From: Syntrophaceae bacterium
Lineage (GTDB): Bacteria; Desulfobacterota; SM23-61
Reading direction: 5' to 3'
Assembly (NCBI GenBank): GCA_013388675.1
Contig: JACAEW010000135.1
Location: forward strand, 1 to 42,845
DNA: 42,845 nt
Of this stretch, positions 33,315-40,504 are shown piece after piece. Numbering within the stretch: position 1 is the first letter of the stretch; each line of letters starts with the position of its first letter. Both the position numbers and the translations under genes were made by a program. Below the pieces are notes generated by a model, which saw only the letters and a list, made by a program, of their open reading frames with translations, was not told the DNA's origin and made no database searches.

Positions 33315-34237
33315 AGTCCGGCAGCCGATTGGAAAAGCTCCTGACCGGCGGGCATTTCGTGGTCACCGGAGAGCTGGGGCCGCCCAAGGGGGCCGATGTG
33401 GCGGTCGTGGAAAAGAAGGCCAATCTCCTGAAGGGAAACGTGGATTCGATCAACGTGACCGACAACCAGACGGCCATCGTGCGCATGTCTTCCATCGCGG
33501 TGAGCGCCCTGCTGGTCCGTATGGGAATCGAGCCCAACATGCAGATGGTCTGCCGGGACCGGAACCGCATCGCCATGCAGAGCGATATTTTCGGGGCCTA
33601 TGCCCTGGGCATCCGCAACATCCTCTGCCTGTCCGGGGACCACCAGAAGTTCGGAAACCATCCCACCGCCAAAAATGTCTTCGACCTGGATTCGATCCAG
33701 CTCATCCAGACGGTCAAGAAGATGAGGGACGAACACAAGGTCTTGGGGGGGGACGAGATCGAGGGGGTCCCGAAGATGTTCATCGGCGCCGCAGCGAACC
33801 CCTTCGCCGACCCCTTCGAGTACCGGGTCGTCCGCCTGGGCAAGAAGGCGGCGGCCGGGGTGGATTTCATCCAGACCCAGTGCATTTACGACATGGAAAA
33901 GTTCGAACGGTTCATGAAGATGGCCCGCGACCGGGGCCTGCACGAAAAGGTTTTCATCCTCGCCGGGGTGACCCCGCTGAAATCGGTGGGCATGGCCAAG
34001 TACATGAAGGAAAAGGTAGCCGGGATGGAAGTCCCGGATGAGATCATCGAACGGATGCGCAAAGCCGGGAAGGAGAAGGCCCGGGAAGAGGGGCTGAATA
34101 TCTGCGTGGAACAGATCCAGCACCTGCGTCAGATTCCAGGGGTCCACGGAATCCATCTCATGGCCATCGAGTGGGAGGACGCGGTCCACGGCATCGTGGA
34201 GCGGGCGGGATTGCTGCCGAGGCCGGAAGTAAATTGA
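33311..34237 (+). CDS. metF: Methylenetetrahydrofolate reductase, copy 3
   Basis: Third MetF, 308 residues, start ATG 33311 overlapping the metV3 stop by 4 nt. Catalytic Glu is in GELGPPKG (near residue 20). CRDRNRIAMQSDIF and CLSGDHQKFGNHPTAKNVF mark the flavin/folate site. It is about 17-20 residues longer than copies 1 and 2, with a more divergent central segment (KKMRDEHKVLGGDEIEGVPK). It makes methyl-THF for the corrinoid protein; its operon continues toward acsV and CODH/ACS, so it is likely the main pathway isoenzyme. Confidence 0.94.
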   Translation: MKSGSRLEKLLTGGHFVVTGELGPPKGADVAVVEKKANLLKGNVDSINVTDNQTAIVRMSSIAVSALLVRMGIEPNMQMVCRDRNRIAMQSDIFGAYALGIRNILCLSGDHQKFGNHPTAKNVFDLDSIQLIQTVKKMRDEHKVLGGDEIEGVPKMFIGAAANPFADPFEYRVVRLGKKAAAGVDFIQTQCIYDMEKFERFMKMARDRGLHEKVFILAGVTPLKSVGMAKYMKEKVAGMEVPDEIIERMRKAGKEKAREEGLNICVEQIQHLRQIPGVHGIHLMAIEWEDAVHGIVERAGLLPRPEVN

Positions 34238-34300
34238 AAAACGCATCCCCTCCCTCCCCTCCCCCCTCGCGGGGAAAGGTAAGGGCGGGGGGGGGCGCTG
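34238..34300. repeat. C-rich/G-rich palindromic repeat before acsV
   Basis: CCCTCCCCTCCCCCCTCGCG is followed by GGGGAAAGGTAAGGGCGGGG, giving a long hairpin. It resembles the C-rich repeats at 2994-3016 and 3076-3101. Confidence 0.55.
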
Positions 34301-34316
34301 TGCTGTTTAAAGACTT

Positions 34317-36296
34317 ATGGCTTCAGCGAAAACGGTCATCATTCGGTTCCAGCCCCATAACCGGGAGATTCAGGTCCCCGCGGGGGAAAATCTGCTCCGG
34401 GCGGCGGTGGAGGCAGGGGTATACATTCAGGCTTCCTGCGGGGGAGAGGCGTTTTGCGGAAAATGCCGGGTGAAGGTCGAAAGGGGGAAAACGGAGAGCC
34501 CCCGGAGTCCAAAGCTCTCCGAGGAAGAGTACCGCCAGGGATTCCGCCTGGCCTGTCAAACCCGAGTTCTGGAGGACACGGAAGTCCTGATTCCGGTGGA
34601 ATCCCATCTCGACCGCAGAATCATCGCCCGGACCCGGGAACGGGTGACCGCCGGTCGCCGGGTCTCGCACCAGGAGTTGGAATCTCTGGTCCTGGGGTGG
34701 TGTTTCAGCCCGGCGCTGCGTAAGTTTTATGCGGAGATTGAACCTCCCAGCCTGAAGGACAACCGATCGGACCTTTCCCGGCTTCTCCTGGGCCTCAAGA
34801 AGACCCAGGGAATGGAGGGAATCTCGGTGGATTTTTGTCTGCTGCGTAAACTTCCCTTCGTTCTGCGCCAGTCGGGCTGGAAGGTGACCGCCACCGTGGT
34901 CCAGACCCGGATGGAATCTCAGCTGGGAGAGTACCAGCTACGAGGGTCCCGGCGGCCGAAGCTGATCAGCCTGGAGGAAGGGGACACCACCCGGGAGCAT
35001 TATTCCATCGTCCTGGACATCGGGACGACTACCGTGTGGGCGCAGCTTCTGGATTTGAACGACCGAAAAACCCTGGCGGAAGATTCGGATTATAATCCCC
35101 AGATCCAGTTCGGGGACGACGTGATCACCCGGATCGTTTACTCCCAGAAGCCCGGAGGGCTGAAAAAACTGCAGGAGACTTTGATCGGGACGATCAACGG
35201 GATGATCCGGGAGCTCATCGCCCGATCGGGAGTGAATCCGGCCCGCGTCTCGCACATGACTGCGGCCGGCAATACGGTCATGACTCATCTCCTCCTGGGA
35301 CTGGACCCCAAATACATCCGGGAGTCGCCCTATACGCCGGTGGCCAATTACATCCCGCCGGTGCGGGCCGTGGACCTGGGTCTGGAGGTGGGGGAGCACG
35401 TTCATCTCTACACCTTTCCTTCGGTGGCGTCCTACGTGGGGGGCGATATCGTGTCGGGAGTCCTGGGGTCGGGCATCTACCAGCGCAAGCCTTTGACCCT
35501 TTATATCGACATCGGGACCAACGGGGAGATCGTTATCGGAAACTCGGACTGGATGGTCACCGCGGCCTGTTCCGCCGGCCCGGCCTTCGAAGGCGGGGGA
35601 ATCAAGCACGGCATGCGGGCAACCACCGGGGCGCTGGAAGATTTCCGCATCGACCCAGTCTCCTTCGAGCCCATGCTCCTGACCATCGGAATGGTCAAAC
35701 CCAAGGGAATCTGCGGGTCCGGGCTTATTAACATGATCGCCGAATTCCTGGAAGCGGGGGTGATCACCCCCAAGGGGAAGTTCAACACCGACCTTCCCAC
35801 CCGGCGGATCCGCCCGGGTCCCGACGGAAACGAGTATGTTCTGGCTTATGCCGGGGAGACGGCCACGGGCTCGGACCTGGTCATCACGGAAGTGGACATT
35901 GACAACCTGATGCGGGCCAAGGCGGCCATGTACGCCGGGTATGTGACCCTCCTCCAGTCGGTGGGCCTCTCCATCTCCAACCTCGAGCAGGTGGTCATCG
36001 CCGGGGCGTTCGGCTCGTTCATCGACGTGGAGCGGGCGATCACCATCGGACTGTTGCCCGAGGTTCCATTGGACCGCTTTCTGTTCATCGGGAACGGCTC
36101 TCTCCTGGGGGCCCGACTGATCTCTTTCTGCAACGAGATGCTCGACGACGGTGAGCGGGTCTGCCGGATGATGACCAATGTGGAACTGAGCGAGACCCCG
36201 GCCTTCATGGACAATTACATGGCGGCTTTGTTCCTTCCTCACACGAACGGGGCCGAATTCCCGGGGGTGAGCGCACGGCTGGCGGGGAAGAAATAG
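34317..36296 (+). CDS. acsV: Corrinoid protein reductive activator (RACo-like, ASKHA)
   Basis: A 659-residue ATP-dependent activator that re-reduces the oxidised Co(II) corrinoid iron-sulfur protein. The N-terminal ~100 residues are a plant-type [2Fe-2S] domain (ASCGGEAFCGKCRVKVERG, then ACQTRV). A linker follows, then a C-terminal ASKHA ATPase fold (YSIVLDIGTTTVWAQLLDL near residue 230, AAGNTVMTHLLLGL near 320, YIDIGTNGEIVIGN near 396, AGAFGSFIDVERA near 565). The length matches characterised RACo proteins (~630). ATG 34317 lacks a strong ribosome site. It heads the CODH/ACS part of the island and precedes cooC by 114 nt. Confidence 0.93.
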   Translation: MASAKTVIIRFQPHNREIQVPAGENLLRAAVEAGVYIQASCGGEAFCGKCRVKVERGKTESPRSPKLSEEEYRQGFRLACQTRVLEDTEVLIPVESHLDRRIIARTRERVTAGRRVSHQELESLVLGWCFSPALRKFYAEIEPPSLKDNRSDLSRLLLGLKKTQGMEGISVDFCLLRKLPFVLRQSGWKVTATVVQTRMESQLGEYQLRGSRRPKLISLEEGDTTREHYSIVLDIGTTTVWAQLLDLNDRKTLAEDSDYNPQIQFGDDVITRIVYSQKPGGLKKLQETLIGTINGMIRELIARSGVNPARVSHMTAAGNTVMTHLLLGLDPKYIRESPYTPVANYIPPVRAVDLGLEVGEHVHLYTFPSVASYVGGDIVSGVLGSGIYQRKPLTLYIDIGTNGEIVIGNSDWMVTAACSAGPAFEGGGIKHGMRATTGALEDFRIDPVSFEPMLLTIGMVKPKGICGSGLINMIAEFLEAGVITPKGKFNTDLPTRRIRPGPDGNEYVLAYAGETATGSDLVITEVDIDNLMRAKAAMYAGYVTLLQSVGLSISNLEQVVIAGAFGSFIDVERAITIGLLPEVPLDRFLFIGNGSLLGARLISFCNEMLDDGERVCRMMTNVELSETPAFMDNYMAALFLPHTNGAEFPGVSARLAGKK

Positions 36297-36299
36297 CCC

Positions 36300-36397
36300 A
36301 CGCCAAGGCGCAAAGGGCGCCAAGAAAAAAAATAAAGTTTGAGGTATGGGCGTAAGTTTCGTTTGGGCTTTGCGATCTTTGGCCCTTGGCGTGAAAA
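36300..36397. repeat. Inverted repeat between acsV and cooC
   Basis: CACGCCAAGG (36300-36309) and CCTTGGCGTG (36384-36393) are perfect complements flanking about 75 nt. The sequence resembles a dispersed CGCCAAGGCGCAAAGG-type intergenic repeat. Confidence 0.7.
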
Positions 36398-36410
36398 AAT
36401 AGGGAAAAGA

Positions 36411-37169
36411 ATGGGGAAAGTGATTGCCATGGCCGGGAAGGGGGGGACCGGGAAAACGACCCTCGCCGCCCTGGTCATTCGTTATCTTCAGAAAAAGGGG
36501 CGAAGGCCCATCCTGGCGGTGGATGCGGACCCCAGCTCCAACCTGGTGGATGCTCTGGGTCTGACGGTGAATAAGAGCCTGGGAAGCGCCCGGGAGGATT
36601 TCTTCGAAACCAAGGGAAATCTGCCGCCGGGGATGACCAAGGAGACCTACCTGGAAATGAAGTTGCACGAAATCCTGGTGGAATCCCCGGGCCTGGACCT
36701 TCTGGTCATGGGCCGGCCGGAGGGCCCGGGGTGCTATTGTTATGCCAACAACATCCTGCGCCGCCACCTGGACCTCCTCATCAAGAACTATCCCTTCGTG
36801 GTCATGGATAACGAGGCGGGGATGGAGCATCTGAGCCGCAGGACCACTCAGGGGGTGGATTACCTTCTTTTCTTATCCGACTACTCGCTCAAGGGGATTC
36901 GCACGGTGGGCAAAATCAGGGAGCTGATCGACGAACTGAATCTGTCGGTGAAGGAGAAACATCTGGTGGTGGACCGGGCTCCCAATGGCCTGGACCCCAT
37001 CTTTTCCCGGGAGGTCGAAAACCTCGGGCTTCCTCTTCTGGGGGCCATCCCCGAGGATGGGTTCATCACGGAGTTGGAAATGAGGGGAAAGCCCCTTCTG
37101 GAGCTTCCGGATGAATCGCCGGCGGTGCAGGCGGTGGATCGGATGATGGGAAAAATGATAAAAGCATAG
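36411..37169 (+). CDS. cooC: CODH nickel-insertion ATPase CooC
   Basis: A 252-residue P-loop ATPase of the MinD/ArsA class that inserts nickel into the CODH C-cluster. It has the deviant Walker A GKGGTGKTT (residues 9-17), VDADPSSNL (near 41) and the CooC-type metal site CYC in GPGCYCYANN (near 107). ATG 36411 is used because AGGGAAAAGA precedes it; the frame is open upstream into repeat DNA. Located between acsV and acsD/cooS, as expected for a CODH accessory gene. Confidence 0.93.
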   Translation: MGKVIAMAGKGGTGKTTLAALVIRYLQKKGRRPILAVDADPSSNLVDALGLTVNKSLGSAREDFFETKGNLPPGMTKETYLEMKLHEILVESPGLDLLVMGRPEGPGCYCYANNILRRHLDLLIKNYPFVVMDNEAGMEHLSRRTTQGVDYLLFLSDYSLKGIRTVGKIRELIDELNLSVKEKHLVVDRAPNGLDPIFSREVENLGLPLLGAIPEDGFITELEMRGKPLLELPDESPAVQAVDRMMGKMIKA

Positions 37170-37210
37170 CATGGGCAATAAAAACCGTTCAGAGAAGGGG
37201 GGGAGAGTGG

Positions 37211-37423
37211 ATGGCCAAAAACCTGGAAGAAAAGACGCTGTTCAGCGGGGAGAAGGTGAAGGTGATCGGGGCCGAGTATGCCGAAGGGATTCCCGAACAG
37301 CCTCACCAATGGAGGTCGAAGATTCAGAGCCGGCAGGATATGCTCAAATACCTGCAGAACGGCGAGCGGTACTGGTTCAGCAAAGAGTGGTACGGGAGCG
37401 AGAAGCGGAAGACGCCGGCATGA
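37211..37423 (+). CDS. Small conserved-looking protein, 70 aa
   Basis: ATG 37211 follows GGGGGGAGAGTGG. The product is small, hydrophilic and without cysteines (KTLFSGEKVKVIGAEYAEGI ... QDMLKYLQNGERYWFSKEW). No family is recognised. It is placed between cooC and acsD in a tightly packed operon and has a good ribosome site, which argues for a real gene. An overlapping ORF from 37171 in another frame has a low-complexity, random-looking translation. The 58-nt gap to acsD holds the perfect palindrome CGCAGAGCGCTCTGCG (37448-37463). Confidence 0.6.
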   Translation: MAKNLEEKTLFSGEKVKVIGAEYAEGIPEQPHQWRSKIQSRQDMLKYLQNGERYWFSKEWYGSEKRKTPA

Positions 37424-37481
37424 GGATTTGAAACGCCAAGCGCATAGCGCAGAGCGCTCTGCGAATGTAAGGGAGGAAACC

Positions 37482-38423
37482 GTGGAAATACCCAAGGTTA
37501 GTTACACGGGTAAGATTAAGGAAGTTTCCGTCGGGAAAGGGGATAAAAAGATCACTGTGGGGGGGGAGACGATGTATCCCTTCTATCTCTTCGAAGGGCA
37601 GATGCCCCATCCTCCCCGGATCGCCATGGAAATTTACGACGCCCCCCCGGAGGATTGGGCCGAGGCCGCCCTGGAGCCCTTTCGGGACGTGGTGAATGAT
37701 CCCGTTGCCTGGGCCCAAAAATGCGTAAACGCCTACGGAGCAGAGATGCTCTGCCTGCAACTGGCCAGCACCGACCCCAACGGGATGAATCGGCCGTCGG
37801 AAGAGGCGGCGGCGATCGCCAAGAAGGTGGCGGAGGCCGTCGATGTGCCGCTCATGGTGTGGTGCTGTGCCAACGACGAGAAGGATGCCGACACCCTGAG
37901 GCGAGTGGCGGAGCTGTGCGCGGATAAAAACCTGGTGATCGGGCCCGTGGGGGAGAAGAATTACAAACAGATCGGGGCCGGGGCGATCGCTTACAAACAC
38001 ATCCTGGGGGCCTCTTCGCCGATCGATGTCAACCTGGCCAAGCAGCTCAACGTGCTTCTGGGGAACCTGGGGGTTCCGGACGCCCAGATTTTGGTGGACC
38101 CCACCACGGGAGGCTTGGGGTACGGGATCGAATACACCTATTCCGTCATGGAGCGGGACCGCATGGCCGCCCTGACCCAGCAGGATGAGCGACTGCAATT
38201 CCCCATCATCTGCAACCTGGCGAAGGAAGTATGGAAGACCAAGGAGGCCAAGCTCTCCCAGGCGGATGCCCCGAACCTGGGGGACCCGAAGAAGCGGGGA
38301 ATTCTGATGGAGGCGGTCACCGCGGTAATTCTGCTCATGGCCGGGGCCAACATCCTCGTCATGCGCCATCCGGAAGCCATTCGCTTGGTCAAGAATATGA
38401 TTGGGGATCTTTTAAAAGCATAG
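37482..38423 (+). CDS. acsD: CODH/ACS corrinoid Fe-S protein small subunit
   Basis: TIM-barrel small subunit of the corrinoid iron-sulfur protein that carries the methyl group to acetyl-CoA synthase. The 313-residue product matches family length. Typical stretches include YPFYLFEGQMPHPPRIAMEI, MVWCCANDEKDADTLRRVAE and QILVDPTTGGLGYGIEYTYS. GTG 37482 is the start, with AGGGAGGAAA upstream. Its usual partner, the cobamide-binding acsC, is absent from the window and probably lies downstream or elsewhere. Confidence 0.94.
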   Translation: MEIPKVSYTGKIKEVSVGKGDKKITVGGETMYPFYLFEGQMPHPPRIAMEIYDAPPEDWAEAALEPFRDVVNDPVAWAQKCVNAYGAEMLCLQLASTDPNGMNRPSEEAAAIAKKVAEAVDVPLMVWCCANDEKDADTLRRVAELCADKNLVIGPVGEKNYKQIGAGAIAYKHILGASSPIDVNLAKQLNVLLGNLGVPDAQILVDPTTGGLGYGIEYTYSVMERDRMAALTQQDERLQFPIICNLAKEVWKTKEAKLSQADAPNLGDPKKRGILMEAVTAVILLMAGANILVMRHPEAIRLVKNMIGDLLKA

Positions 38424-38428
38424 CGTAA

Positions 38429-38448
38429 GGGCGATTCCTGAATCGCCC
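38429..38448. repeat. Palindrome between acsD and cooS
   Basis: GGGCGATTC (38429-38437) / GAATCGCCC (38440-38448), a perfect 9-bp stem with a 2-nt spacer and no T-run. It resembles the palindromes at 40453 and 42734. Confidence 0.75.
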
Positions 38449-38475
38449 CCACAAGAAATGGAGGGGGGTATTTAA

Positions 38476-40443
38476 ATGGCAGAAGGAACGAAAAGCGTGG
38501 ATCAAGCCACGCTGAAAATGCTCGAGAAGGCCAAGGCCGACAAGGTCAGCACGGCCTTTGACCGGGCGGAAGAGATGAAACCCTGCCCCATCGGGGCGGA
38601 GGGGAGCTGTTGCAAGAATTGCTCCATGGGGCCTTGCCGGGTTCCGGCTCCCAAGAAGAAGGCGGAGACCGAGGCGGAGAAGGCCAAGAGGAGAGGGGTC
38701 TGCGGGGCTACGGCGGAAACCATCTCGGCCAGAAATTTCGTCCGCATGGTGGCTGCGGGAACCTCGGCTCACTCCGATCATGCCCGGGGGGTGGCCGAGC
38801 TGTTCCTGGCGACGGCCAAAGGGGAGGTCCCGGGTTTTTCGATCAAAGATGAACAAAAGCTCTATCAGGTCGCCCTGGACCTGGACGTGGAAATCGGGGA
38901 TCGGTCGGTCAAGGATATCGCCACAGAAGTGGGGGAGAAGTGCCTCTCTGAATTCGGAAGACAACATGGGCAGCTCTACTTCGTAAAAAGGGCGCCCCTC
39001 AAAAGGCAGGAAGTCTGGAGAAAGCTGGGGATTACCCCGCGGGGGGTGGACCGGGAAGTGGTGGAGTTGATGCACCGGACCCATATGGGGGTGGATCAGG
39101 AATACAAGGACCTCATCCTGGCGGGCGCACGATGTTCCCTTGCGGACGGGTGGGGAGGGTCCATGATCTCCACCGAGCTCCAGGATATACTCTTCGGCAA
39201 CCCCGTCCCCATCGCCGGGAAGATCAACCTGGGGGTCCTCAAAGAAGACGAGGTGAATGTGGTGATGCACGGCCATGAGCCGTTGCTCCCCGAACTCCTG
39301 GTGGTGGCCGCCCAGGACCCGGAAATCCAGGCCTACGCCAAGTCCAAAGGGGCCAAGGGGATCAACCTGGCGGGGATGTGCTGTTCGGCCAACGAGGTGT
39401 TGATGCGCCATGGGATTCCCGTGGCCGGCAATTTCCTCCAGCAAGAGCTGGCCATCATTACCGGCGCCGTGGAGGCCATGGTGGTGGACGTGCAGTGCGA
39501 GATGCAGTCCCTGGCCGACGTGGCCAAGTGTTACCACACCAAGGTGATCACCACCAACCCGAGGGCCAAGATGCAAGGGGCCACCCATATCGAGTTCGAA
39601 GAGCATCATGGGCCGGACGTGGCCAAAAAGATCCTGCGGGAGGCGATTGACAACTTCCCCAAGCGCAAGGGGAAGCCCTTGATGATTCCCGCGGAAACGC
39701 ATGACATGGTAGTCGGGTTCAGCCACGAGACCATCAACTACCTCCTGGGAGGTCTCTTCCGCTCCTCGTACCGGCCCCTCAACGACAACATCATCAACGG
39801 CCGGATCCGGGGCATCGGCGGAGTGGTGGGGTGCAACAACGCCCGGACGACCCACGACAGCGCCCACCTGACCATGATCAAGGAGCTCATCAAGAATGAC
39901 GTCATCGTGCTCACCACCGGGTGTGCGGCCATGGCCTGCGGCAAGGCCGGGCTGTTGACTCCTGAGGCGGCCGCCAAGTACTGCGGGCCCGGACTGGCTG
40001 AAGTCTGCGAAACGGTCGGCATCCCGCCGGTGCTCCACATGGGGGCCTGCGTGGACAACAGCCGGATCCTCATGGCCGCCACGGCCGTGGTCAAGGACGG
40101 AGGGTTGGGAGACGACATCAGCGACCTTCCCGCTGCCGGGGCCGCCCCGGAATGGATGAGCGAGAAGGCCATCGCCATCGGCCAGTACTTCGTGGCTTCC
40201 GGGGTCTTCACCGTCTTCGGGACGACCTTCCCAATTTCCGGGAGCGAGGAGATGTGCAAACTCATGTACGAAGAGTTGGAAGAGATCATGGGGGGCAAGT
40301 GGGCCTTTGAACCCGACCCGGAAAAGGCCACCAAGCTGATGCTCCAGCACATCGACAAGAAGCGCAAGGCCCTGGGATTGGACAAGAAGAGGGAACGAGT
40401 CCTGTACGACATGGCCATGCGGCGCGAGCTGGATGCCGTTTAA
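38476..40443 (+). CDS. cooS: Anaerobic carbon-monoxide dehydrogenase catalytic subunit
   Basis: Ni-Fe CODH (AcsA/CooS) that reduces CO2 to CO for acetyl-CoA synthase. The 655-residue product begins at ATG 38476 with GGAGGGGG upstream. N-terminal B/D-cluster cysteines are in SCCKNCSMGPCRV (residues ~49-61). C-cluster ligands are found in AGMCCSANEVLMRHG, GGVVGCNNARTTHD, LTTGCAAMACGKAG and MGACVDNSR. It sits between acsD and acsB. The clustering with acsB favours the synthase-associated (AcsA) role over a free CODH. Confidence 0.96.
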   Translation: MAEGTKSVDQATLKMLEKAKADKVSTAFDRAEEMKPCPIGAEGSCCKNCSMGPCRVPAPKKKAETEAEKAKRRGVCGATAETISARNFVRMVAAGTSAHSDHARGVAELFLATAKGEVPGFSIKDEQKLYQVALDLDVEIGDRSVKDIATEVGEKCLSEFGRQHGQLYFVKRAPLKRQEVWRKLGITPRGVDREVVELMHRTHMGVDQEYKDLILAGARCSLADGWGGSMISTELQDILFGNPVPIAGKINLGVLKEDEVNVVMHGHEPLLPELLVVAAQDPEIQAYAKSKGAKGINLAGMCCSANEVLMRHGIPVAGNFLQQELAIITGAVEAMVVDVQCEMQSLADVAKCYHTKVITTNPRAKMQGATHIEFEEHHGPDVAKKILREAIDNFPKRKGKPLMIPAETHDMVVGFSHETINYLLGGLFRSSYRPLNDNIINGRIRGIGGVVGCNNARTTHDSAHLTMIKELIKNDVIVLTTGCAAMACGKAGLLTPEAAAKYCGPGLAEVCETVGIPPVLHMGACVDNSRILMAATAVVKDGGLGDDISDLPAAGAAPEWMSEKAIAIGQYFVASGVFTVFGTTFPISGSEEMCKLMYEELEEIMGGKWAFEPDPEKATKLMLQHIDKKRKALGLDKKRERVLYDMAMRRELDAV

Positions 40444-40452
40444 GAGAAGCCT

Positions 40453-40481
40453 GCAGGGGGCACGATGCATCGTGCCCCTGC
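40453..40481. repeat. Palindrome between cooS and acsB
   Basis: GCAGGGGGCACGAT (40453-40466) and ATCGTGCCCCTGC (40469-40481) form a 13-bp stem with one bulged G and a GC centre. Half of the same sequence occurs between hdrC and hdrB. No T-run follows. Confidence 0.8.
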
Positions 40482-40504
40482 TTTCTACCCAAGGAGGAGG
40501 GAAC

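Noticed and set aside
36339-36410. Longer CooC start at ATG 36339
   Set aside because: It would translate part of the inverted repeat; the start at 36411 gives the normal MGKVIAMAGKGG N-terminus.
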